Source: Echinometra lucunter (Eukaryota; Echinodermata; Echinoidea; Camarodonta; Echinometridae). Taken from it: a stretch of DNA of 64,000 bases. Position 1 is the first letter of the stretch, and every line of letters begins with the position of its first letter. The notes beneath the pieces were generated by a model, which saw only the letters and a program-made list of their open reading frames with translations, was not told the origin of the DNA and ran no database searches. The translations under genes and the position numbers were made by a program. Shown here piece after piece: positions 10,561-21,200 of the stretch. The DNA is taken from positions 15,351,397 through 15,415,396 of the forward strand of contig CM057162.1 of NCBI GenBank assembly GCA_029962745.1, in the 5' to 3' direction.

Positions 10561-12050
10561 TTGAGGAGCTTCTGCACTTTACATCATTACACAGCTAACA
10601 TAACATTCAGCACGAAGTAGACAACAGAAACAACTACCGGTACATGTAATGCTATCTGAAAAGATGATACATGTACATATAAATCTGAACCATTGTAGAT
10701 ACTATGTGATCTTTAGGATTTTAGTTTGTTGCTAAGATTCCTGTACTTTTGTCGGAAAAAAGCACTTTGTACAAAATTGAACGTAATCAGTTTTTCACGG
10801 ATAACATTTGACAAATTTTGAAGATTTGAAAACCTGTCTGAATAAGTAATGAAATTTGTTGAACTATTTTATGTGTCATTTTGAAAGGCGATCACAGGAA
10901 CTGAAATTCCGTGAAATTGGTTGCCCTGGTTGTCTACTCTATGCTAGAAGACATAAAATAATCATTGTCATGGATGGACAAAAATGACTTAAGTTTTCTG
11001 CACTTTGTCATTCATTTCGACTGTAAATGGTCAACATTTTACTTAAAGAGGTGTAATATTCTATGAGGCTTTTGATAATATCTCTTCATTTCCTGTTGTA
11101 GCATTTACTCTCCTGTGGGAAGGTATTAGTTTTATGCATAATTATGAAATTTATAGAGAAAAGAGGGTTTTATTGGAAAATGTACAGTATCATGCAGTGT
11201 ATAATGTACATACCTGCTTATTTTTGTATTTTCTAGATTTCCAGTGCACATTTATGAACATGTACCAAAGTAGCCTCTTCATCTATTTATAACTACACTT
11301 TTTATGTCTTTTGATGAAATGGCTTATTACAGAGATGAAGTTCTGACAGTTGAAGATGAAGTCTGAAAAACCAGAGTATCCATTTATCAGATATATTATA
11401 TTCTATAGATTCGTGGAAAATATGTTGTTACGTAGCAAACATGAACGTTGAATGTGCAATATTCATCATATATGGCAGGTCTGTTGTTTGCAAGGTAAAG
11501 TTGTTGTTGTTTTTTTGTGTAAAATGGATGATGTTTAATTGTCTCTATTGTGAAATTATATTTTTGTTGTCCTGAAATACTTGCAGAATTGTACCACTTA
11601 AGGGGAGGAGCTTAAACTTTAACAATCTTTTTTTTTTTAATTTTCAAGATAAAATATTTATGGACTCGGTGCTGAGTACATACATTTATCTTTGAATTGT
11701 GGAAAATATACAATCAAAATTTTGTATGAGTTACAGGCACATCACATAGGAATTTCATGATTTTATTCATACACAAACTGAAAGAGAGTGTGTTTATGAA
11801 ATTTCTCTGTCTGAAGATGTGTATTAATTCCATTGAATTTCTCCATTCACCATTTTTCAGACATTGATATTCGGGGGCTAATCTTCTAAAAATGCAAATT
11901 TTACTTACAGTGTACTGTTATGACAGTGATGGGGTAGTGGAGTGTAAACAGGCGTATATACATACCGGTATGTATGTGATTGCATGAGGGAGCCCCAAGA
12001 ACATAATCTTCAAAAATTAATATTCTGTGACAATCACACATGATGTACAA
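10561..12050. other. Non-coding DNA, no gene seen
   Basis: AT-rich sequence with only short ORFs on both strands and no repeat structure that I can name. It matches copy 2 (about 50520-52040) with scattered indels. Confidence 0.6.
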
Positions 12051-12552
12051 ATGAAAGCCAGAAAATTCCTATAAAAAATAACAAATATTTTTTTTCAGTT
12101 GGCATATCTTGTTGCATAGAAGCTTGTTTTAGGTATGACGTTACACCCCCCCCCCCCAGTTTTTTTTTTTTTTTTTCTGTTGTAAGTAAATGATATGAGG
12201 CCAATACAGAAAAATTACATTCATGAAAGTTAGTGCAGAAGATTATGTCGCAAGTATTTCTGCTCAATTTTTGGCAAAACTCGCTTTTGACTGTGTTAAC
12301 CCATAGCAGTACAGAGCTTTCTTGAGGTCTAAATTAATCTTCAGTCCTCAAATTGGCAATAACAAATATTTTTTCCACGCTTACATATCTTGAACAAAAT
12401 AAATATGGATATAACATAAACCAAAATGAAATATAATTGTAAAATTTAATCAGACATTACCAATTTGAACATGGAAATACTCATTATGTATTATTCACTG
12501 CTTTCCCAATTTAAAGAGTTTAATGATTAGTAACAGTTAAACTGCTCTAATT

Positions 12553-13063
12553 CGACAACATCACACCATACGGCAGTGGGAATGGGCTCAAAATTTTCAG
12601 TGCATTTTTCTCTTTCTGCTCATGTATGATATGCACTGCCGAACATTCTGGACCAACAGATACTGCAAAAGCGTCTCCTAAAGGTGACACTGTACTTGTA
12701 TGAGTTAATGCGCGTTTATTGCAATAAGTGGCATGGTTTGCCGTCCCATATCTGTACACTGAAGGAAAAAAAAAAACGTGGGGATTGCCCTCTTTATATT
12801 TGAACAAGAATTTATAGGCAACTATAAAATTATAATCTTGAATTCCATGCCCATCACACATGATGTCTGTAAAAGCTGGAAAGAACTCTAATTAACAACA
12901 TTTCACAAATTTTGGCATTTGTTTGATCACATAAATGAGCACTTCATGCCCTCTACTCATGATATTAGACTAAGAGCTAGAGAGACCCTTACTAACTGCA
13001 GTCTGTTCACAACTATCTGTTTCATCTTTCTGGCTTTGGAGCGATGGTGATTTAACATGCTCA
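12553..13063 (-). other. ~510-bp segment present in copies 1 and 3, absent from copy 2
   Basis: Copy 2 jumps from GCTCTAATT to GACCATTGCTCTCGACTC, skipping this segment; the inverted copy 3 (about 63010-63510) retains it. The minus strand has a 104-codon ORF (12861-12547), but copy 3 breaks the frame, so coding is unlikely. Confidence 0.6.
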
Positions 13064-13139
13064 ACGACCATTGCTCTCGACTCTAGTTCATGACATAAAT
13101 AGGTATAGGAAAGATGCAATAGGGTTTTAAAGGTTAGGG

Positions 13140-13215
13140 CCATGTTTAAGGTTAAGGTTAGGGGCATGTACAGCATTTGGTCCAGGGTTAAAGTTTACTA
13201 ATTCGGTTAGGGTAC
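13140..13215 (+). repeat. Degenerate TTAGGG-like repeats
   Basis: GGTTAGGGCC, AAGGTTAAGGTTAGGGGC and CGGTTAGGGT are interspersed with unique DNA. The same pattern is in copy 2 (52595-52680) and as CCTAAC in copy 3 (62840-62930). It is too imperfect to be a telomere. Confidence 0.5.
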
Positions 13216-13589
13216 AACATCAACGCTGAGCATATTTCGCCAGAGCATGTATTCTATAACCTAACAGGAATAACAGGAAAGCTTTCCGGAAGTAGACCAT
13301 AAAATGTGGACTTCCGTGAAATATTGAAAAGCATGGGCATGGTTTTATCCGTTTTTGCTATATGATTCCAGTACATAGAGAATAGTTGAAGCAAATTTGA
13401 ATTCTTGTGTCTAATAAAAATGAATTGAATAGGATTTGAAGGAATCAAAATTACACATTTGCTCTTTCCCCTCCCATTAAGATGTATTTATTTTGTTACA
13501 CTGCAATGTCGGCAAACTAAAGCTATGTTGGAGATTATCAATAATGCCTTGTTATTTGTGTCTTTTTTACTGTACACATCTGGTTTGTA

Positions 13590-14110
13590 CAGAAAGGGGG
13601 GGGGGGGGAGAGGGAGGGGGGGGAGAGGGAGGGAGGGAGGGAGAGAGAAACAGAGAGAGTGAGAGAGAATGCATTAGAGAAAGAGGTAAGGAGGGGAGAA
13701 TTAGAGAAAGAGGGAAAAAAAGTGGGGAGGGGGAGGGGTAGCTACTGTGAGATTAGATGAGAGGATGGAGAGTGGGGATGAGAAGTTGAGTTAAATGATA
13801 ATGATAATATTGTATTTTTCAATGCATTTTGAATATGCAAAGCCATGTTTCTTCAAATGTTTGTCTTTGGCTTTTTTATTTTCTTCCTCTTTTCTCACCT
13901 TCCTCTCATCTGTTCGCCCCCCCCCCCCCCCTCTCTCTCTCCCTCTCTTTCTCTCTATTTATATGAACCTAATGTAGCTCTCATTCCCACACCCACACCC
14001 ATGCACCCTCCCTCTTTTCTCTCTCCTCACCAACCCCTCTCTCTCAGATCTCTCTCGGCATTTCGCCCTTCCTGACCCCCCCCCCCCTCAATCTCTCTCC
14101 TTCTCTCTTT
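13590..14110. repeat. Low-complexity G/A-rich then C/T-rich tract
   Basis: Runs of G, GGGAGA, then CT and poly-C (13917-13932, 14077-14088). In the inverted copy 3 the matching poly-C/G run is the insertion site of the foldback element at 59532. ORFs here are artefacts. Confidence 0.85.
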
Positions 14111-14169
14111 CGGGTCATTTTGTCCACCCCGTCCTCTTCTATCTATAAGTTACCCTAGGCCTTCCTGGT

Positions 14170-15865
14170 CTTTTTAGGATAAGTCCAGAAACGATTTATT
14201 CAAAATCATACAATCGCGTTCGCTTTAATATCATGGTAATACATGATTTTATTATACCATTGACAAAAGATTAGATGACGAAAATGAAAAGAATTGAAAT
14301 TGAAATTCACAATCATTAAACCCTATTTAAACATGAAGAGCAAAAAATATGTTCTGGCACGAGAACTTTCCATCTGTAAAGTCTTTGCAGGACGACCGAT
14401 AGAGAGCACTATGGCACTATCAAGCACAGGCTCTGATCAAGCATTACCAGCGCAGCACGGACGGACGGAGCGGTTACAAACAAACGGTGATACGGACTTC
14501 AGTGCGTGTAACCGATTTATGTCAACGGTACCCGAGCCCCGAGGTGCGCCTCTGAATTCTTTTTTTTTTCTTCTTCTTCTTCTTATTTTTTTTTTTTAAT
14601 TAAAAAAAAAATAATACTATGTTTCCGAATGCCATAAGATTAAAGTTTTGCTTGATTTGTTCAGCAATGCTTCTGAAGTGCATTCTCGCACGTATCGGAA
14701 TGCATTGCGGGATCTTCCATTGGTCACTTAATATCATGACAATTCGGCATTTTTGCGAGTTTTAGGTTACAAAGATTAAACGGCGGCAAGGAATCACCCC
14801 GTAATTCTGAATTAATGTTGTGCCACACTTATTTTAAGATACGGGTAAAACGGTATATAAGAAAGGTTAAGTGCATGATTTCACTAGCCTCTGTTATGCC
14901 TAGACATTGTTATACCTTAAACCTACAAACATGAAAAATGAAGTGACATCAGAAGTCATAATGGCCCATTGGGGTAAGTAGAAACAATGACAAACAACGA
15001 TTTCAGTATGACAGTAAGAAGAATGCATTAAAAAGTTGCTTAGGCCTTTATCATAGTCAATAGCCAAACAATAAACTTGTAAAAAATATTTATTGGAAGC
15101 AAAGTCCGTTTTCCTTTCGTACATAACTAGATCAAAGGTCATATAAGTTTTATTTTCTCCCTTTTTCTCTCTTCTTTTTTCCCCTTTTCTCCTTCTTCTT
15201 CTCCTTCTTCTTATCTTCTTCTTCTTCTTCTTTTTCTTCTAATTCTTCATTTCTTTTATTTGCACAGTACTGGTTCTTAACTTTTCAGTTGACCATGTAC
15301 TCTGTATGCATTAAAGATGTTCTTGATCTGTTTTATACAGATTATATTTCAAAACATTTTCCATGGAACGCGCATGTTAATGTTAATAATACACGTTATC
15401 AATATTGCTCACCTGATATGAACGGACTTGTGCCTTTACACGGAGGTAAAAGAAAAGTGATTCTCGGATATTTAGATAAAAACAAAGTTGATCCTCCAAA
15501 AGCAAAGGAATTGCATGTATCTACACTGATTCATCAGATGAATCCACTCAGATATCATTAGATCATTTTTTACATTAGTGAATTAACATTATTAATGAAG
15601 TTGTCCAGAAATAGTAAACAGTCAAGTATTCAATTAATATTTCATGAAGGGACATTCCCTTTGTATAACACTGGCATGATATTTCCTACGCAAAATGCAA
15701 CAACTTTTCTCTCTAAATATAAAGCAATTGCATTATTTTTTGTCAATATGAAATGTCTCCAATATTGATTAAATTATTTTTAGATATCCCGAGAATATTT
15801 ACAAAGATGAAATATGTTGCATATTTGAAAACTGTGAATCTATCATAGTGGCAGTCTAAAATACT
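14170..15865 (+). repeat. Copy-1 homologue of the 1.19-kb tandem unit
   Basis: AGGATAAGTCCAGAAAC at 14176 through the region near 15860 matches the tandem units at 53601-58735. The exception is 14961-15530, which in the units is replaced by ~60 bp containing GAGTCGATCCATTTTTCGGA and a poly-G run. This is the single-copy, longer ancestral form. Confidence 0.8.
15289..15561 (+). CDS. Unrecognised open exon or small ORF
   Basis: A pyrimidine-rich stretch and CTTTTCAG end at 15288. The frame is then open for 90 codons to TAG (first ATG at 15295). The peptide is mixed and not low-complexity, with KDVLDLFYTDYISKHFPWN, YQYCSPDMNGLVPLHGGKRK and STLIHQMNPLRYH at the end, which looks like real coding sequence. 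I do not recognise the family. No upstream exon was identified, so it may be a terminal exon or a decayed gene fragment. The last ~10 codons persist in each 1.19-kb tandem unit; the rest is lost there. Confidence 0.4.
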   Translation: MTMYSVCIKDVLDLFYTDYISKHFPWNAHVNVNNTRYQYCSPDMNGLVPLHGGKRKVILGYLDKNKVDPPKAKELHVSTLIHQMNPLRYH

Positions 15866-16009
15866 AACGCATAATAATATCCGCGAATTTTCAATTTTAC
15901 TTTCAACTATGATATCTTTGTCTGAAAAGCATTGTTGATGAAAAAATAGGCATTCAAATGATATAATTCCTTATAAAGTCCTTTTAATATTTTATACAGC
16001 TATCAAAAA

Positions 16010-16015
16010 TTTATT
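16010..16015 (-). terminator. Possible polyadenylation signal of the Death-domain gene
   Basis: TTTATT on the plus strand reads AATAAA on the minus strand, about 265 bases after the stop codon at 16279. AATAAA is frequent in such AT-rich DNA, so this is only a candidate. Confidence 0.25.
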
Positions 16016-16278
16016 CGAATCTTAACCGATTTTTACTGAATTCATGAAATTCAGATCTCTAGAGACCTTTAAGTTGAGTATGTTGTTCTATCATCATGTG
16101 TTGTTTGCTAGGAATCAGTAAATATATAAAAAAAAATCAACCTGGAAAAAAAAAGATGTTTAATGTGGCCTTTATATTCAAGGGTCCAACTCTGCGTAAA
16201 TTTGTGTTTTCATAGGCCGAATGAAAAAACACGAACAAATGACATTCAATATCACGGTAAAGGCTACCCGGAACTTAT

Positions 16279-16727
16279 CTAAATCCAAAATGATTTTTTA
16301 CGAATATTGAAAATGACTTTGACAAAGAAAAGAACACACAACTTCTCTGTATACGCATAGGAAACGTCGAGACTAGAAACGAGATCATCAAACTTAGTTG
16401 TGAAATCTTCTACCTGCCTTTCAGCCGACGTGCTGGTTTCTTCATTTAACTTCTCAGCCGGGGAAGGCATATCTTCAGATGTATCCTGTACATCAGCTGT
16501 ACTGTGGGTTGAAGTTTCTGCAGACTGTTTGCTCACATCTTCTTTCTTCTCTTCGTTCATGTAGGAAGTGTCGTCTGGAGAGGAGTGGCCAATGATTGCT
16601 GCAGTTTCCTCAACCTCAGTCCGTCCGTCTGGAGATCCTTGTCCTAATGGAGTGCCATCTTTCACAGACTGTCCATGCGAATCTCCCAATTTCTTGGGTT
16701 GGTCTGATTCAGTCACTTCTGCTGCAT
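16279..16727 (-). CDS. Death-domain gene: last exon, acidic tail
   Basis: Acceptor CAAAAAG, then NAAEVTESDQPKKLGDSHGQ and a Ser/Thr/Glu/Asp-rich stretch; stop TAG at 16281-16279. The first ~35 residues resemble the preceding exon (ESDQPKK vs GSEHPKK, QGSPDG vs QGSPEE), which suggests exon duplication. The last ~20 residues are hydrophobic/basic (LCVLFFVKVIFNI) and could be read-through past a lost donor. Confidence 0.65.
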
Positions 16728-17480
16728 CTTTTTGAAAGGGAAAATATTTATATGAACAGTTGAAAAATTTGAACAAACAAACTTTATCAAAGTCTCTTTA
16801 AAGATCTTATCAGAAAAAAATGCAGATTATAACGACACAGTTGTAAATGAGGGTGTCAGTATGAAGTGAATAGTGGCTGGATAAATTCATATACAACTGA
16901 ACCCTTCAACCTTCTAAACAATAATTATTTATAAAAGTTGTTATAATTATCATAAAGAATCATGTTCGGGACAGGCATCATCTTACTAGATTCACTTTCA
17001 GAGGGTATATCTTCAGGTGCATACTGTTCATTATCTATGCTGTGCTTTGGGGATTCTTCTGGTGACCCTTGCTTTGAAGCGGTGCCATTTTCCCCGGACA
17101 GCCGATGAGGAGCCTCTACTTTCTTAGGATGTTCTGAACCAGTTGGCCCTTCTGCTCCCGGAGTAGAAGATAACATCACAATAGGTGCTACTGGCCAGAT
17201 TATGATAAGCTAAAAACCTATTTTTTCAAAACAGCCTGAAACACTTTATTAATATTAAAAACATTATCTAAGAAGAAAGAACTACTATGCGACATTAGCA
17301 TCACGATCATTCTGCGATAATAAACAGTGAGCTATAATGATATCAATCATTACCATTTTTCTTTCTTTATCTATTCATACAGGGCCCGCTCGAAGAGCAG
17401 CTGAAAAAAGCTGAATCGGCTACCCTGGGTAGATAAGCCTTTGATATTGTTATTATCATATAACAATAATATCAATAATG

Positions 17481-17541
<61 letters not shown>

Positions 17542-18129
17542 TAATACAATAATAATATTGAATATGTCATGACAAAGACGAAACGGTTACTCATCTGGTG
17601 AGTGAATGCAGCAAAATGGCACAGACTAAGTACAAAGGAAGGCATGATAGAGTAGCAGCTGCAGTTCACTGGGGTTATTGAAGCTAGACGACCAGACGTC
17701 GTTCTCTTAAAAAAGAAGGAGAAGGAATGCCTCATCATGGATATTGCGATTCCAAGAGACTGCAGAGCTTGGCGTAAAGAGGAAGAAAGATACACAAGTA
17801 TAACGACATGGCATGGGAGCTGAAAAGGATATGGAAGGTGAAGGCGAAGGTAGTAATAGTCATCGGAGCCTTAGGAACTGTAACAACCATACACAGAAGT
17901 TTCCTGGCTGATCTAGGAGTCGAGGTGTCCTTTGAAACGATACAGAAGGCAAGCTTGCTTGGGACAGCTCACATCCTACGAAAGGTCTTGCTAGAAAGAG
18001 AAGTGAAAAATGAGAAATGGACTTGTTTGATAGAAGAGAAAACAGATCACTCTAGATTTCTGGAAGAAGTCCGGTTGCTGTTTAACAGAACATCGAGTTG
18101 TGGAAAAAGGAAATAATAATAATAATAAC

Positions 18130-18197
<68 letters not shown>

Positions 18198-18244
18198 TAA
18201 TAATGATAATAATAACAATTAATAATCATAATTATAATACTAAT

Positions 18245-18286
<42 letters not shown>

Positions 18287-21200
18287 AAGAAGTAGTAATA
18301 CTAGTATGACGACTTTGTCTTTTGAATGTTTCTACTACACTTCTCCTGAAACCACTGATCATATGCTGACTGAACAGTTTCATGATAAAAATCTTACCTT
18401 GTCGGAGATAATGATCTGCAAGGTCTAACAACTTGGCAGCTTCAAGTGCCCTTCTCAGTTCAATCCGTTCATCTTTGCTGGACACACCCTCTCTCCACTG
18501 CTGCAGCATGTGACGCGTTCCCTCACTGGTAACACGGTTGAACTTCACGTTGGTCATGAGTGCTCGCTGTATGTCCCCTTGCAGGATTCCTAGCTGACTA
18601 CCCAGGCTGTCAATCTTGGCTTCATCGTAAAGGTCGTCTGCTATCTGTTTTAGGATGTCTGCAAACTCATCATCTGGGAGCGCCTTCCTATGGGGAAAAA
18701 AAATCGATCGGAAGGGGGGGGGGGTGAAGTCTTTTTCGATGAATATAGTTTTGTAGTATATACAATAGCATATACATAAACTTTAAAGTGGTATCAAATC
18801 AATGAGTCAAGAAAATATTATGTATAGAAAATTAAAACGTAATTATTAGAGGAAAGTTCATCCCAAACATTTGCTATAAATCTACCGCTATTAAATGATT
18901 AGCTGCCTAGTCGGTTAAAACACATTCTCGAGGCATTAGCTTTACGAGAGAACAGTTCCTGAATAGAAGGAAATTTCTAAAATAGAAGCAGAATGGACTT
19001 ATGAAATATATACTTTCTATAAATACAATGTAAAGAGTACAACCCTTCATCTCACCCTGCTTCCAGTGTATCGCTCCCTTTCAAACCTCTACTAGACGGG
19101 TCCTCACATAAAGCCGTGTCTGTAAATAGTAGAAAATTGATATGATTAAATTTTTAAAAATGATCATACAAACACATAAAAAGAAAAGAATATTAATAAA
19201 GACAGAATGTTATATTACAAGCAAAAATATCGTCAGAAGAAAACGTGCCTGTCATCATAAAGGAGAAAGTTCTTTCATTTGTATTTTAAAGAAAGAATTT
19301 TATATTATTTGAAATATGTCAAAGGGGCTTTATCGCTTACGAGGATGTAACACAAATGCATGATATACACATCAATGATATGCGTATTGTATCCCAAACA
19401 CTGGGGCACTGTCCGTTAAACTAAACAATGGATGAATACAGAATAATGAATGAATGAATAAAGTTTTAAAACTGGACAGTAATAAGCTTCGAAATTCATG
19501 TATAATTTGTGGAGATAAATTGGGGAAAAGAGATTAGAATGGCAGATGCGGACGATTATATTCTTACCACTTTGTGTCTGTTTTCCTGAAACCATCCAGG
19601 GGATGAAACGCCATTGAGATGTCTCTGCTTTCTTCTTCTTCTGCTCTTCTGATCGTATTTCACTCTCTAGTTGGATCTTGGTCCTTAACTTCCAGGTCTC
19701 ACGCTCAAGTTGTTCTACGCGTCCCTTTTCTTCCTCGTATTCTCTTTCCATTCGCTCGACTTCTCTTTCCATTCGCTCGACTTCACGTCTTGCCGTCTCT
19801 TCTCTCTCCTTACATTTGTCTTCCTGGACTTTGATGTGCCGTTCATTTCTTTTTAGTTCTTCCTCTAACTCTGATTCTCTCTGCTTGAGCATCTCTTGAG
19901 AATCTTTGGCCATCTTGTCATTTTCGGCCATCGCCAACTCCGCTTGCTCTTGTTTTTCCTTTTCACGCACAATCTCGTTCTTAAGTCTTGCGTTATCATT
20001 GATAAGGCTCTCACGACTTGCAGACGATTCTTCAAGCTTCATCTGTAACTTCTTTATTTCATTCTGTAGAGACTCCTTCATCCGTTCGCGCTGTCTAATC
20101 TCTTCGGTCATCTTTTGTTTTGCTTCTGTGGCCTCTTTCTCAGCTCTCTCATTCGTCAATTTTGTATTTCTACAAACTTCTTTCAATTGATTATGTGCAA
20201 GCATCACGTCCCCTACTCTCAGACATACATGTAAAAGATTAAGTAGCTGTAGCTGTCCCGTATCAGAGAGAGGATGGTCGCCCCAAGGTATATTATAGAC
20301 TTCGACGATCCCTTCTTCCCTCATCTTTTTCAACTCTAACTCTACTCCTATACCGTCCACTAGGACAACGATGGGTTGGCGGCCTATACAGCAAAACAGA
20401 AATACCATACGTTATGTTCACGTAGGCCTAAATTGTGATTATGGACACTACATTTAACCCGTTACCTACTGGCACCGGGTGGCCCCTGTATTAAACCTAT
20501 GAGAATCAGAGAATTCAGTAGTCAATGCAGGTTGGTTATCAACTTCTCATTTTCGAAGAAAATTTACCTCTATGGACAAATGGACAAATATTTCAGGATT
20601 TTGTGTTATTCCTTATTTTCATGAAATTTGCTCTGTGGCATTGAATACACTGACGTGGGCTGAGTCGCAGTGTACTAGTGTTATGGTGTGTGTGACATCA
20701 AGTAAAAAGAGAGAAAAAGAAAGGGGAGAAAAATGAGAGAGAAAGAGAGAGGGAGATGGTGATGATATATAATAATGAAATGAACGAATAAATGAAACTT
20801 TATTACCACTATCTGATCATAATCACAATGGAAACAGAGGATGTGGTAATAGAACGCCATCAGATAGCAATAATGACGATCATGATATATGGAGGGAAAG
20901 TAAGAAATAAGGTGATATAGTAATAGGCCAGTTTACTAATGTATTCAAATTTTATGTTCCTCTCGGTAACCCTCGATTACCGACTATTCACTTCACGCGA
21001 ATAATGGCATCTGAATTGATGAAATCCAGTTTGCTTACATTAGTGATGCTATGTTGGGCAAACCTTGGACAAGCTTTTTAGTTGTTAAGGAAAACTCTTT
21101 TTAAACAATAGTTACTATGCAAAATTAGTGAACCGGTCTATTCGCAGCTTTAATCCAAAATTTCTTGTCTACTGCTTGGAGTTTTTTGGATTACGGTGCA

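Larger units (their letters stand above)
3979..15865 (+). repeat. Segmental duplication, copy 1
   Basis: This block aligns by eye, with small indels, to 44009-54785, from TAGACTCATC..CTAACGAC at the left to GAATCTATCATAGTG at the right. It carries the last four GRAMD1 exons, the 51-bp array and all downstream DNA through 15.8 kb. Exons, introns and repeats are conserved in order. Part of it (about 12.05-14.08 kb) also recurs inverted at 62022-64000. Confidence 0.9.

Noticed and set aside
12547..12861. 104-codon minus-strand ORF as a gene
   Set aside because: The inverted copy breaks the frame early and copy 2 lacks it entirely; no splice sites fit.
13140..13215. Interstitial telomere
   Set aside because: TTAGGG-like motifs are scattered and imperfect, and are simply copied in all three blocks.
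17991..18229. Poly-Leu and poly-Tyr ORFs on the minus strand
   Set aside because: Translation of the (ATA)n microsatellite.
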